Source of the DNA: Serripes groenlandicus
Lineage: Eukaryota > Mollusca > Bivalvia > Cardiida > Cardiidae
Reading direction: 5' to 3'
Length of the DNA stretch: 64,000 nt
NCBI GenBank assembly: GCA_031761405.1
Contig: JASEVX010000011.1
Location: 17,866,170 to 17,930,169 of the forward strand
Part shown: positions 52,451 through 63,249 of the stretch, piece by piece
How positions within the stretch are numbered: the stretch's first letter is position 1
Layout of the letters: each line of letters starts with the position of its first letter
Notes under the pieces: generated by a model
Told to the model about the DNA's origin: nothing
The model's input: the letters and a program-made list of their open reading frames with translations, nothing else
Database searches by the model: none
Position numbers and translations under genes: made by a program

Positions 52451-53913
52451 TTGACAATCGCCACAGTGCTACCAAAACAACAACAACGAAAAAAAAATTA
52501 TATAGTCGTATTTGAACAATCGGTTGGATATTTCTGCAAAGGCAATTTACTCACTTCCGTTAAACCGCCATATATATATATAGTTCCATCAGTGATGCAG
52601 GCACACGATTAATAATGATAATGTTAGTGCTACTTTGATACCGGATTGGTACTAATATTTGAGATTTATCGAGAAAATATCTAAATAGAGTTAAACTATT
52701 TACATATTATCTTTCTTCATGTTTGGGCAGATAATAAATATCATCGGGCGTCTTGGGTACGCTATGCAGAGTATCATGATACTCCTGTGCCTCGTTTTAT
52801 TTTTACTGTAGTCAACCGTAACCTTTTGACCTTTAACCTGATTCGGCAGGAGTTGGTTGTACTCTGATTATCTTCGTCATGATTTGGCAGATAATAAATA
52901 TCATTGCGCGTTCTGCCTTGCAAATAACGACAACTCTGGTGATACTCAAATCTGGAAATTCCAAAAGGTTCTATAAATAGCTCGCGAGACCAAAAACCAG
53001 AAAAGCTTGTAAATCTCAATATTATAAACGCTTTATTTTGTACTTGTTTAAATATATGAAAGCGTCTAGATAATAAGACTGGTTTACAAAGGTTTAAAGG
53101 ACACACGATGGCAGTGTGTACACACGTTATGTATACACGTCTGCACGTTCTAGAGTCAATTAGCAATCAATGCTGACAGTGTAGCCTAATTGAGTTTGAA
53201 GATCTAGCATTATAATATATGCCTATATTTTCATAAATTAAACAGTTTGGCAAATAGTGAAATTGTGCTTTTGGAGCATGTTTTGTGTTTGTTTTTGCAC
53301 TCACATTATTCGAAGCAGTTTAACAACCTCAGAGACATATAAATACACTGTGACAACCCTCAATCATGCAATGTGAAGGGACTAAATTGAACAGACCTGT
53401 TTAATATCGGACATAATTGAAACAAACACCAAACTAATGGATACTGTTTTCTCTCCTTTCTTTAGTCATTTCTAAAGTGTAAAATATATTTTATCTTAAT
53501 ATGGCCTAACGACCTGGTGATAAACATGTGATTACCCAAACAATTTAGATTACAAATAGTCATTCTAATGAGCTAAAACGGTAGTCTATCGAATACCAAC
53601 TAGATTTTTCATAACTTTGGAATGGCCTAATTTTGAACACATCATGACCAATTTCAGAACGTAACTAAATAATCACCAAGACAACATTCTGGCAAACTAA
53701 CATTATTCTACTGTCAAAAGATGCAGGGTTGATACATTCTCAAATATACCCGCACCAGAGTCATCGCAAGCCCTACACCGATATACTGCTTGTTACTTTG
53801 CAGGATTTTCCATACGATCGCCACTACAGTGCCATTGGCGCTTTGATTTATAGAGTATTTCGTATGACCCGACCGGAGCTGATTTGTGACTAGTCATTAC
53901 ATATCTTAAGGGA
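52451..53913. other. Intergenic sequence with an unrecognised open frame
   Basis: AGATAATAAATATCAT occurs at 52730 and 52888 followed by similar context, so 52725-52960 looks like an internal duplication. The 130-codon minus-strand open frame 53166-52774 overlaps that duplication and shows no domain I can name. Nothing else recognised. Confidence 0.4.
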
Positions 53914-54145
53914 CCATCTCGGTGGGGGTGTAGTGGTAGAGCCGTCTGCCTTGGGTGCGGAAGGCTAAAATGGTAGTAATGACTTTCTCCCATTGGCGCC
54001 CAGGGTTACGGAGTTTATCATTACGACTGACTGGCTCACTGATGTCATGATATATGGACCGGAAGTACTGTTAATTTACCCAGGAAGCACCGTGATGTAA
54101 CTGAAACGTTGTTGAAAGCGGTGTGAAGCACCAAATCAAACAAAC
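53914..54145 (+). mobile_element. SINE group C, B box deleted
   Basis: Head TCGGTGGGGGTGTAGTGGTA, then directly AAAATGGTAGTAATGAC; GTACTGTTAATTTACCCAGG, core CGTGATGTAACTGAAACG, tail GCGGTGTGAAGCACCAAATC. It supplies the uninterrupted TTAA site used to judge 40103-40325. Confidence 0.82.
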
Positions 54146-54164
54146 ATAATAATGGACTCATCTT

Positions 54165-54303
54165 GGATTTGTTTGTTTGTTTTATTGGGGTTTTACGCCG
54201 CTTTCAACATTATTTCAGTTATATCACGACGGCAGTTCACTTATTCATGATCCCTAGAAAATGTGCCTTGCCCAAGGGCACTCCACCATGACCGTAGTGC
54301 TGT
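54165..54303 (-). mobile_element. SINE group A, 5' truncated with internal deletion
   Basis: Inverted tail GGGGTTTTACGCCGCTTTC, TTCACTTATTCATGATCCC, then TAGAAAATGTGCC: the segment with TAAACAAACCAGTACTAGG is missing. Confidence 0.78.
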
Positions 54304-54409
54304 AGAACTCATCGTTGATGAAGACTGAACAATAAATAAGAAACGTTTGCAGACAAAGATATGCATGCTGATGTTGGTTTACGTTAATTGTTCACATTTT
54401 AGCCATAAC

Positions 54410-54638
54410 TTAACCATTTCCCACATACAACACATTAGTAGCAGACGACTTTGAAAACATATAGGTAAATATATGGAAACTATCTAAAAATGAAAGTATA
54501 CATATTGAATAGAGTTTTGAACATTGTGGTAAAACAGGAAATTTTTCATCATGAGCAATTCCTGCTTTTGTCATAATGTTTTCAAAAGTCGTACGATGCG
54601 GAAGCCTCAGCAAGCGTCTATATGAGAAAGGATTTATA
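54410..54638 (-). mobile_element. TTAA element
   Basis: TTAACCATTTCCCACATACA to CTATATGAGAAAGGATTTA; stem CAGGAAATTTTTCATCATGA is partly decayed. Confidence 0.72.
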
Positions 54639-54699
54639 CGCAACTGTTGTTTTAAATTGCACAACGCAGGGTAGGGGTGAAACGTTTGTAATTGCATAC

Positions 54700-54970
54700 T
54701 ATTACCCTTTCCCAGATGAAATAAATCTGCACTAAACGAACTTTAACAGTACGGACATAAAATCTCTGTAAATGAAAGTGTGATTATATTCTATTTGGAA
54801 TTTAGTGTAGTTGAAAACAGAAAAATCCGGCGCCGTTTAAATCAGAAAACGATTGCACTAGATTTTGACGCTGGAAAAATCGCCCTTCAAATCAAAAATA
54901 TATTCTCCTTGATTTTGACGCTAAAAAAGTTGCCGTTTAAATCAGATAAAATATCTATTAGCCCATTCCC
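54700..54970 (-). mobile_element. TTAA element remnant and internal duplication
   Basis: TACCCTTTCCCAGATGAAAT and AATCTCTGTAAATGAAAG mark a left end. 54825-54955 holds two diverged copies of CCGTTTAAATCAGA / TGATTTTGACGCT. Confidence 0.55.
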
Positions 54971-55011
54971 GTATGCAACAAGTCTGCAACCTGCACGTAG
55001 GACAGAGTAAA

Positions 55012-56075
55012 CCGTTTCATACATACAGACGCTTTCTGATGCCTCTGTAGTCTAACAGATGTCTTTTGAACAAATTCTGAAAACAGAATGAAATTGCTCA
55101 TGGTACACGTTTTTCCTTTTGACGGTATATTTTCAACTCTGTTCAATTGTATTGTATTAGAATTTATAAAGAGTTCCATTATTTTCAGTAATTGTATTTG
55201 AATTTATAGAGAGTTCCATTATTTTCAGTAATTGTATTAGAATTTATAGAGAGTTCCATTATTTTCAGTAATAATATTATAATTTATAGAGAGTTCCATT
55301 ATTTTCAGTAATTGCATTTGAATTTATAGAGAGTTCCATTATTTTCAGTAATTGCATTTGAATTTATAAAGAGTTCCATTATTTTCAGTAATTGCATTTG
55401 AATTTATAGAGAGTTTCATTAAAGTAATTCTATTTGAATTTATAGAAAGTTCCATTATTTTCAGTAATTGTATTTGAATTTATAGAGAGTTCCATTATTT
55501 TCAGTAATTGCATTTGAATTTATAAAGAGTTCCATTATTTTCAGTAATTGCATTTGAATTTATAGAGAGTTTCATTAAAGTAATTCTATTTGAATTTATA
55601 GAAAGTTCCATTATTTTCAGTAATTGCATTTGAATTTATAGAGAGTTCCATTATTTTCAGTAATTGCATTTGAATTTATAGAGAGTTTCATTATTTTCAA
55701 TAATTGTATTTGAATTTATAGAGAGTTCCATTATTTTCAATAATTGCATTCGAATTTATAGAGAGTTCCATTATTTTCAATAATTGCACTTGAATTTATA
55801 GAGAGTTCCATTATTTTCAATAATTGCATTTGAATTTATAGAGGGTTTCATTATTTTCAGTAATTATATTTGAATTTATAGAGAGTTCCATTATTTTCAG
55901 TAATTGCATTTGAATTTATAGAGAGTTCCATTATTTTCAGTAATTGCATTTGAATTTATAGAGAGTTTCATTATTTTCAGTAATCATATTTGAATTTATA
56001 GAGAGTTTCATAATTGTTTACAAAATATTTCAAAGTCGACCGCTGGAGATGTGTTGTATGTGGTAAAAGGTTTCA
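55012..56075 (+). mobile_element. TTAA element swollen by a 40-bp minisatellite
   Basis: The left part CCGTTTCATACATACAGACG, CTTTCTGATGCCTCTG, hairpin remnant AATTGCTCATGG; the right part AAATATTTCAAAGTCGACCG to GTATGTGGTAAAAGG. Between them the normal ATTTATAGAG.TTTCCAT segment is replaced by the 55145-56012 array. Confidence 0.82.
55145..56012. repeat. 40-bp minisatellite, about 21 copies
   Basis: The unit is TAATTGCATTTGAATTTATA then GAGAGTTCCATTATTTTCAG (40 bases). Two units are shortened in the same way (GAGTTTCATTAAAGTAATTC at about 55410 and 55570), and the units around them match too, which shows a block duplication of several units. Confidence 0.95.
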
Positions 56076-56254
56076 ACAAGTCAAGACGTCGCCTAGACGT
56101 AGTGGCGGGGATGTTGATGGGTGGCACGTAAAAGCTTCCGTATAAACATATAATGAATAATGATATGAATTAATGCCGGTCACGCTATGACGAGGGTCCG
56201 CGTTATTAATGACTTTAAAAAGGAACCCCGTTACCTCATTGGCAACAATTGAAC

Positions 56255-56480
56255 CTAATTACGAAAACACCAACAGTGTGGATTCTGCGTAAAGTATAGA
56301 CCCGGATCAGCCTAAGCCTGTGGTGCAGGCTACCTCGGATAGACACTTTTCGCCTCCTTTGAATTTTCTGTTTCTCTTAAAAAACATCGTTTGTCTTGAA
56401 TGAGATGATTCTTTGGGTACCCACAACGTAGGCTTTCGATGATAAAATAAGGATTCTGAGACCATGAAAAAACACCATTA
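56255..56480. mobile_element. Half of a group E element joined to half of a group D element
   Basis: 56272-56372 is group E (GTGTGGATTCTGCGTAAAG, GACCCGGATCAGCCTAAGC, CTTTTCGCCTCC). From 56375 the sequence is group D (GAGATGATTCTTTGGGTACC, CACAACGTAGGCTTTCGATG). Confidence 0.72.
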
Positions 56481-56837
56481 TCTTGAGTTGACACTTTTAA
56501 AATCAAATCCGGACAAAGGGTTTCAGCTTTGTGATTGCCGAATATATAGCCATCATATTTCATAAATCTCGATTAATTATGGTAATAAATACAGAAATAA
56601 TATATCGTTTATACTGGCCACGGCTGTAACGTTGGTCAATCTGCGTATGTTTTTTTTATAGAGGGTTGAATTACAAAGAAGATGATTTTATTGAAGTCTA
56701 TATCATATTTCATATTTATAGAAAGTTAATAAGAATGCGGTTTTATCCAGTCTACCGATAACCACATGTAAACTAGGCTAACGACTAATTCATACCGTCC
56801 AATGAACAGTTGTTGCAAAACGTCTAAAAACATATGA

Positions 56838-57075
56838 GCCCTTCTGTAGATGTTGCGTAAAGTGTCGACCCGGATCAGCCGCGCAGACTAACTCAGACAG
56901 ACATGATAACACTTTTCGCCTCCTGTGGTCTTTCTATTTCAGGACTCGTTATTCTATACCTACATCCCCCTGAGACGGAATGGTTCGACCCGGATTAGCC
57001 TGCGCGGACTGCACAGGCTGATCTTGGTCGATACATTACGCAGAGTGTATAACGTTGGTTTGCTCATATTTATGA
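56838..57075. mobile_element. Inverted-repeat element, group E, diverged
   Basis: GTGTCGACCCGGATCAGCCG, CACTTTTCGCCTCCTGTGG, CCCCTGAGACGGAATGG, CGATACATTACGCAGAGTG. Confidence 0.75.
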
Positions 57076-57285
57076 CAATTGAAGGTAAATAGTTAAAATA
57101 CTGACTGTCTCCACGTCAATGCTATCTGATCCATATCTCTTGAAGCCTTCTTCAACAAATCAGATCAGATGCATAACCAGATCAAGCTGGGCGGAAGAAC
57201 ATTTGATCGCGTATGCCATAATGTTGGGTTTTCCTGAGTACCGCTCAATTTTGATTTACACAATAGAGGTCTGCATTTCAAAGAA

Positions 57286-57503
57286 TGAATGAATGAATGA
57301 ATGTATATTGTTTTATGGCGCATCGACAGCTAAGGTCATTTAGCGCGCAATTAAATTTAATTATTCATGATCCCTGGGTAAACAAACCAGTACTAGGCTA
57401 CAAGGGCACTCCACCATGACCGTAGTGCCGCGACTGGGGGTCGAACCCGGGACACCCGGTTTCGAAATCCCCGACGCTAACCACTCGACCACAGCGGATT
57501 CCT
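57286..57503 (-). mobile_element. SINE group A with LINE-type tail, complete
   Basis: A 14-base duplication TGCATTTCAAAGAA flanks it (57272-57285 and 57504-57517). Head GGAATCCGCTGTGGTCGAG, B box GGGTTCGACCCCCAGTCG. The tail is TTAGCTGTCGATGCGCC then (CATT)n, matching the LINE tail at 28072-28130. Confidence 0.92.
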
Positions 57504-57517
57504 TGCATTTCAAAGAA

Positions 57518-58145
57518 GATGTAAGTGTAAAACTAGTGTTAGAAATCTGCGTTTTGCAAGTGATTTTTTTTTTTTTGCCGACCTCAATGGTCGCGAAACA
57601 TATGTGGTCATATACACTACCGTCATGGTGACTGGTTGTTGGAATTCGTGCAACCAACTATTGTCAGCAACCTCTCCCATCTAAACGTCAATCGATTGGC
57701 GACCACTGACAAGCATTGATACTAAGTCGTATGTCTAAGATGTACCAAAATGCGTTGGAAAAGGTTAGTAAAACATCCTATAGTTCCGAAGAATATTTGA
57801 ACATCAGGATGCTAACATATTTTAAACATATTTCCCCTGCCATACTTTTTTTTTTTGTGATTACTGACCGTTTTAGCACAACTCGGCTAAAGTTGTTTGA
57901 CTCAAAATAACTATTTCATCTTCAACATTAACTTGACCATAGTCCGTATCTCGAAAATCCATGGCTGTTCGAACTCTCTGAAACTCAAATTTTGAATCCA
58001 GAAACTGTTCGCTATAATGCAGCCGTATTTTTTTGCTAGAACCATTGTAGCTTTCACTACTAAATGAACTCGATTTATGGAAAATTGGGTTACCACTTGT
58101 TTAAATTCTAATGTAATATACACTGTCCGAAAGTAAACAACTTTG
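57518..58145. other. Intergenic sequence
   Basis: Nothing recognised, apart from short poly(T) tracts at 57566 and 57847. Confidence 0.4.
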
Positions 58146-58407
58146 ATTGATTGTTTAGTGTTTTACACGACTTTCACCTATGTTACAGTTATATCACGGC
58201 GTTTCCTGGGTAAGTTACCAGAACTACTAGTACATTTATCCTGACACCAGCAAGTCAGTCGTCGTAATTATAATCCCGCAATCCAAAACGCTAAGGAGGG
58301 CAGCCATTACTACACTTACTAAAGTATTTGATATGACCCGGCCGATGATCGAACCCACGATCTACCGCACCCGAGGCGGACGCTCTACCAATACACCACC
58401 GAGGCGG
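58146..58407 (-). mobile_element. SINE group C, complete
   Basis: Inverted tail GATTGTTTAGTGTTTTACAC, GTTATATCACGGCGTTTCC, then body, B box CCGATGATCGAACCCACG, and head CTCTACCAATACACCACCG. Confidence 0.87.
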
Positions 58408-58486
58408 TAAAACCCTATGTGTAGATCGTCATTTGTAAGTAAAAAAAACCAGCCGAAGCCGAATGGCTAGCCGGGAAGTAAAAGCT

Positions 58487-59135
58487 AAAATATAAAGTTC
58501 TCCATTTGCAACAAAGTTTTCAACTCTATCTAATAATTATATTTTCATTTTAAGATACTGTTTATGTTATTTTGCGTAGATATTTTTTGAAGTCGTCCGC
58601 TGCAAAAATTGCTGCATGTGGAAAAAGTTTTAGACTAGACATCGCTGTATGCCGCTCAAATACGTATTTAACCCTCACCCTACTGCACGCGGCTATAAGT
58701 CCGCACGTGCGTTGTTTATTTCAGGTCAACCGTCCCCAATGTCACTGTATCAATTTACATATAAATGTCCCTAAAGGACCGTATCCATTTTATTACCAAT
58801 GGTCATCGTCAATAATGGTCGTGCGGTTTGTTAAAACAAGACACATATCCGGTTCGAAGCCACAGGGGGAACGTGTCAGTCCAAATGTTAACAAATGTAT
58901 TTCTTTCTCAACTTGTCTTTGTCATGGCTGACCAGGATGAGCTCCTTTTTCGTGCAGGTTTTTTGTTACACCCTTTTCCCACATGTAGACGCATTTTGAC
59001 GCATCTGCAATAGACGACTTTCGAAAACATTGTGATAAAAGTGTAATTTCTTCGTTTGCCACAATATTTATCTTAAATTCCATAGATTTGCCTCGAATTC
59101 GACTTCTAAAGATGTTGTATATATGGGAAATTATA
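58487..59135. mobile_element. Two decayed TTAA elements around unrecognised sequence
   Basis: 58495-58635 is a right half (GTTTTCAACTCTATCTAAT, AGTCGTCCGCTGCA, GTGGAAAAAGTTTTAGAC). 58970-59133 is a copy with ACCCTTTTCCCACATGTAG. Between them 58640-58965 has an open frame with no recognised domain. Confidence 0.5.
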
Positions 59136-59354
59136 AACTGAATATGAATAAGAAATTGTCTTTTAAAATTAAAAGAAAGGGGAAAGCAACGATGTGTCGT
59201 CGTTAACAAAAGTCTCGAATTGTTTTATGAAAAATACAGGTAAAGGATATATCTATCGTGATTAGACATTTTAATATAATATAACTAATATATTCTGTCG
59301 ATGACCATGGCGAAAGGTAATTATTTCACATACCGTAGTACGCTGTCGTGTTCC

Positions 59355-59571
59355 TTAACCCTTTCCCTCATATATAGACGCTTTCTGACGCCTCTGCAGC
59401 AGACGGCTTTTTGAAAACATAGTGACAAAAGAAGAAATTGCTCAAAACGAGCAATTTCTTCTTTTGACACAATGTTTTCCACTTTTAATGATAGGTTTCC
59501 ATTAAATTATAAAGATTTTCTATTTTTTGACAAAATATGCTGCAGAATTGTCGTATGAGGAAAAGTGTTAA
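59355..59571 (+). mobile_element. TTAA element, complete
   Basis: TTAACCCTTTCCCTCATATA to CGTATGAGGAAAAGTGTTAA; hairpin GAAATTGCTCAAAACGAGC. Confidence 0.85.
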
Positions 59572-59584
59572 CTTCATATCTTAG

Positions 59585-59750
59585 TTTGCCAACACTTTCC
59601 TGCATACAACAAATCTGCAGTAGGTTACTTCGAAAACATTGATTCAACAATATGGAAATTTTTCATAAATGAAAGAACTATTATTGAATACATGAAAACA
59701 TGAAGGCTTGCTGCAGAGGCGTCAAATGCGTCTACATGTGTGAAAGGGTT
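59585..59750 (-). mobile_element. TTAA element, shortened
   Basis: CAACACTTTCCTGCATACAA to CTACATGTGTGAAAGGGTTG; the hairpin is deleted. Confidence 0.65.
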
Positions 59751-59901
59751 GAATATCAGCTGAACACAGGAACCGCAATCGACAACAACGGGCTTGCAAC
59801 CACCGTTTTTTTCAGTCCAAACGACAGGTGTTCTGCTAAACGACTGAAAAACGTCAGTGCAGTTAAGACTGCGAGCATAAGCCGCGTCTTGCGTTTTTGG
59901 A

Positions 59902-60093
59902 CATTGCGGGAGGTCACGAGTTCGATCCCCGGCCGGGTCATAGCAACGACTTTAAAAATGATATTAATGGTTGCCCTCTTTGGCGACAGACTGGCTGGTG
60001 TCGGGATAAATGGACCAGTAGTAACTTAACCAGGAAACGCCCTGGTATAACTGAAAACAAAATGTTGAAAGCGGCGTAAAACACCAATCAATC
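59902..60093 (+). mobile_element. SINE group C, head partly missing
   Basis: B box GTCACGAGTTCGATCCCCGG, body AAATGATATTAATGG, ACTTAACCAGGAAACGCC, GGTATAACTGAAAAC, tail GCGGCGTAAAACACCAATC. Confidence 0.82.
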
Positions 60094-60186
60094 ACTTAAT
60101 ATTACATAGGCGGGCAGTGAAGAATATGTTGAGACTTCGCTTTTTGTACGCTCTTGCAACAAGACCCAAAGTCGACAGACTCGGAT

Positions 60187-60990
60187 TAACCATTTCTTAC
60201 AGCAGACGCCTTTTGAAACATCTGCAACAGACGAATGTTGAAACATCTACAACAGACGAATGTTGAAACATCTGCAACAGACGAATGTTGAACCACATGC
60301 AACAGACGAATGTTGAAACATCTACAACAGACGAATGTTGAACCATATGCAACAGACGAATGTTGAAACATCTACAACAGACGAATGTTGAACCATATGC
60401 AACAGACGAATGTTGAAACATCTACAACAGACGAATGTTGAACCATATGCAACAGACGAATGTTGAAACATCTACAACAGACGAATGTTGAACCATATGC
60501 AACAGACGAATGTTGAAACATCTACAACAGACGAATGTTGAACCATATGCAACAGACGAATGTTGAAACATCTACAACAGACGAATATTGAACCATATGC
60601 AACAGACGAATTTTGAACCATTTACAGCAGACGAATTTTGAGCAGAAGAACTTTGAACCATTTACAGCAGACGAATTTTGAACCATCTGCGCGGCCGAGC
60701 ACTCTTTGGGCGTTTTTTTCACCGTTTTTTTTTCTCTCCAAGTTCCCAGTAAGCAACAGACGAATTTTGAACCATTTGCAACAGACGAATTTTGAACCAT
60801 CTGCAGCAGACGAATTTTAGAATGATCTGTCAAATTGAGGAGTTGTTCATTCTTTGTCACATTCTTTTCAACTTTATTCAATATCTATACTGTCAGTTAT
60901 AGGGATAATTCATAGTTTTGCCTAGATGTTTTCAAAAGTCGCCTGCTGCAAATATGGAGGGGCAGTTGTGGTAAAAAGATTACTTTAATT
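60187..60990 (+). mobile_element. TTAA element swollen by a 25-bp minisatellite
   Basis: Begins ATTAACCATTTCTTACAGCA and ends with TTTTCAAAAGTCGCCTGCTG, CAAATATGGAGGGGC. A long stretch of tandem GCAGACGA.TTTGAA units, normally present once near the terminus, lies between. Confidence 0.78.
60200..60832. repeat. 25-bp minisatellite with 50-bp higher-order unit
   Basis: The unit is GTTGAAACATCTACAACAGA then CGAAT. From 60285 to 60600 two versions alternate (AAACATCTACAAC and AACCATATGCAAC), giving a 50-base higher-order unit. Near the right end units become TTTTGAACCATTTACAGCAG, closer to the element's own CAGCAGACGACTTTGAA. An unrelated insert lies at 60690-60754. Confidence 0.93.
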
Positions 60991-60999
60991 ACTTTTCGT

Positions 61000-61440
61000 G
61001 ACAACGAGACAGACATTGTGGTTTAGTGTCAGATCATTAGAGATTGATACGTTTCCTGGCTCACCACGACGAAATCTAATTATTTCACATACCAGGACTA
61101 TAGCCGACTATATTTCATCCATAAGTCACGACAGAGTAGTATGTCACTAGTACAGCAGTGTGTTCAGTTTGTCCTAACACACCACCGAGTGCTAGTCAAA
61201 AGCTGTGATTTGATTGGTTGATTTGGCTAGCACATGGCCGAGTGTTCGACGCGTAAGGACAATCTTAATACGTCCAAGGCTAGGTGTCCAGGAAAAAGAA
61301 CACATAGACCATAATATAGTGATTTATATAAGCCGAAAGCTTAATTAAAACAATGAGTGAAATACAAATAAGTATTAACTAACCATAATTATTGTGTTTT
61401 CATATTTCACAAATTACAAATTGATGAATAAACATAGAGC
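61000..61440. other. Intergenic sequence
   Basis: No gene or element recognised. Confidence 0.4.
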
Positions 61441-61444
61441 GGAT

Positions 61445-61800
61445 TAGAGCTCTAGAGTATTTCACATATCCAAATCTTTATTTGACCCTCAAACCCTATG
61501 TTGTGGGTACTCAAAAGAATCGTCTCAGCGAGACGATTCTTTTGAGTAACCACAACATAGGATTTAGTTGAGTCATAAGAGAGATATTAATAGGAAAAGA
61601 CCTGTTCACTCCTCATTATCTAGTCCTTTGACTGCTGCAGAGGACTAGGTAAGATGGAGTTAACTGGTCTTTTCCGTACAATATTTATTTTATGACTCGA
61701 CTAAACCCTATGTCTCAGTGAGACGATTTGTTTGAGTACCCACACCTTAGGGTTTGAGGGTCATATAAGGTTTTGGGGATGTGAAATACTCTTCTTATAT
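61445..61800. mobile_element. Large palindromic element, group D, best copy
   Basis: Outer arms TAGAGTATTTCACATATCC and GGGGATGTGAAATACTC. Next inside are TTTGACCCTCAAACCCTATG and CTTAGGGTTTGAGGGTC. The left arm holds a nested hairpin (CTCAAAAGAATCGTCTCAGC / GAGACGATTCTTTTGAG). A central one is CTAGTCCTTTGACTGCTG / CAGAGGACTAG. No coding capacity. Confidence 0.85.
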
Positions 61801-62201
61801 AGAGATCTGTAGTTTTTATTATTACACGCCTTTTTAAAAAGGTCAGGATCAGGTCAAAAGTGTTGAACAATTAAGTTTACTTTGTTTGAAAAAGGGTTAA
61901 AACAGCGATTTCAACGTTATTTAAATCATATCACTGACGTTGCATGCTCGAGTTATCACTTAGACCACCACCGTATTTGACTTCGTTCGAATAAATTGCT
62001 GTAATTACTTCAAAACAGACATCTACATATCCGTCTGATGTTTGCTAAAAAATCATTATAGTCTAATATTTCGCATGATTTATGGAAACTTACGCGATCT
62101 TCATTTCAACCACAGTTTCTTAACCCTTATCCCGCTGAATTCACGCGCCCGGGCTTTTACCACCCACACTTGCTTTTCGACTAGGTTTCGCATTTCTTAA
62201 C

Positions 62202-62410
62202 CCATTACTTCATATGGCTTTTCATAGGTCGTCTGCTTTACTATAACCAGACAAACAATTTCAATAATCTAGCAAACTGAAATAATTATATTAATGAAGA
62301 GTTGAAAATATTGCAATAAAAGGTGAAATTGCTCGTTTTGAGCAATTTCACCTTTTATTACAATGTTTTCAAAATGCGTCTGCCAGCAGGTTTCAAATGT
62401 CGTCTGTGTG
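62202..62410 (-). mobile_element. TTAA element, decayed ends, strong hairpin
   Basis: The ends are poor (ACCCATTACTTCATATGG). The centre is a 25-base arm pair, 62310-62334 and 62340-62364, with one mismatch. Its GGTGAAATT / AATTTCACC stem differs from the family's GGAGAAATT on both sides. Confidence 0.72.
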
Positions 62411-62536
62411 AAATAATGAGTCAATATTGACAAATGAGTAGCGAACTATGTAGACCATTTTAGATCGTACGAATCCGCTGGCTGGATTTGTCCGCAATTG
62501 AAGTTGAACGAAATTCGTGCCAAACGATACACGCAA

Positions 62537-62797
62537 ATGGGCCGTCCCAGGAGAAAACATTGTGGATTCTGCGTAAAATATCGACCCGGATGAGCCTAAG
62601 CTAGCTAAGCATGAGCGCAGGCTAACCCGGTTCGACACTTTTCGCCTCCTGGGGATTTTCTGTTTCAGGAATCATTACTCTATACATCTATCCTCCTAAG
62701 ACGGAATGTGTCGGCCCGGATTAGCCTGCGCGGACTGATCCGGGTCGATACATTACGCAGAGTCCATACTGTTTGTTTTCTCATGGGACGGCTCTCA
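62537..62797. mobile_element. Inverted-repeat element, group E, best copy
   Basis: GGGCCGTCCCAGGAGAAAAC at the left and GTTTTCTCATGGGACGGCTC at the right. Also paired: TGGATTCTGCGTAAAATATC and GATACATTACGCAGAGTCCA. Middle CGACACTTTTCGCCTCCTGG. Confidence 0.85.
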
Positions 62798-62972
62798 ACA
62801 TGTTGATTAAAGAGGCGTACAGCGGGGTGTGGGGTTATCGTGGACATTCAACGGATGAAAGCTCGAGGCTACTGGTTTAAAAAAAGATCCGTTTACCCAC
62901 ATAACGAACATAACAAACTTGAACTTACTTTTCGGGCAACATTACCGAATCCACCAATCAAGTCACATATGT

Positions 62973-63174
62973 CAGTAACCCTTTCCTACTTGCAGACATA
63001 ATTCCGCGCATATGAAGCGGACGACTTTTTGAAAACATTGTGGCGAAATGAGACAATGCACATCCTGACCTATTTCTACTTTTTGTTCATAAAATTCATT
63101 TTGATTTACAGAGCGTTTCCACAGTGTTGTACTAATATATAAACACAATTCTGTACTGTGGAATGGGTTAAGTT
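62973..63174 (+). mobile_element. TTAA element, diverged
   Basis: CAGTAACCCTTTCCTACTTG to TGTGGAATGGGTTAAGTTAA; CGGACGACTTTTTGAAAAC is kept, the hairpin is lost. Confidence 0.7.
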
Positions 63175-63249
63175 AACACACGTCTGATTTTTTGCGGATA
63201 CTAATTAGCATAAGTGTTACCCTAACGCAGAAGCTATACCAACTTATTA

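Noticed and set aside
52774..53166. 130-codon minus-strand open frame
   Set aside because: No recognisable domain, and it overlaps an internal duplication in AT-rich sequence; no splice-site or homology support. Transcript data could revive it.
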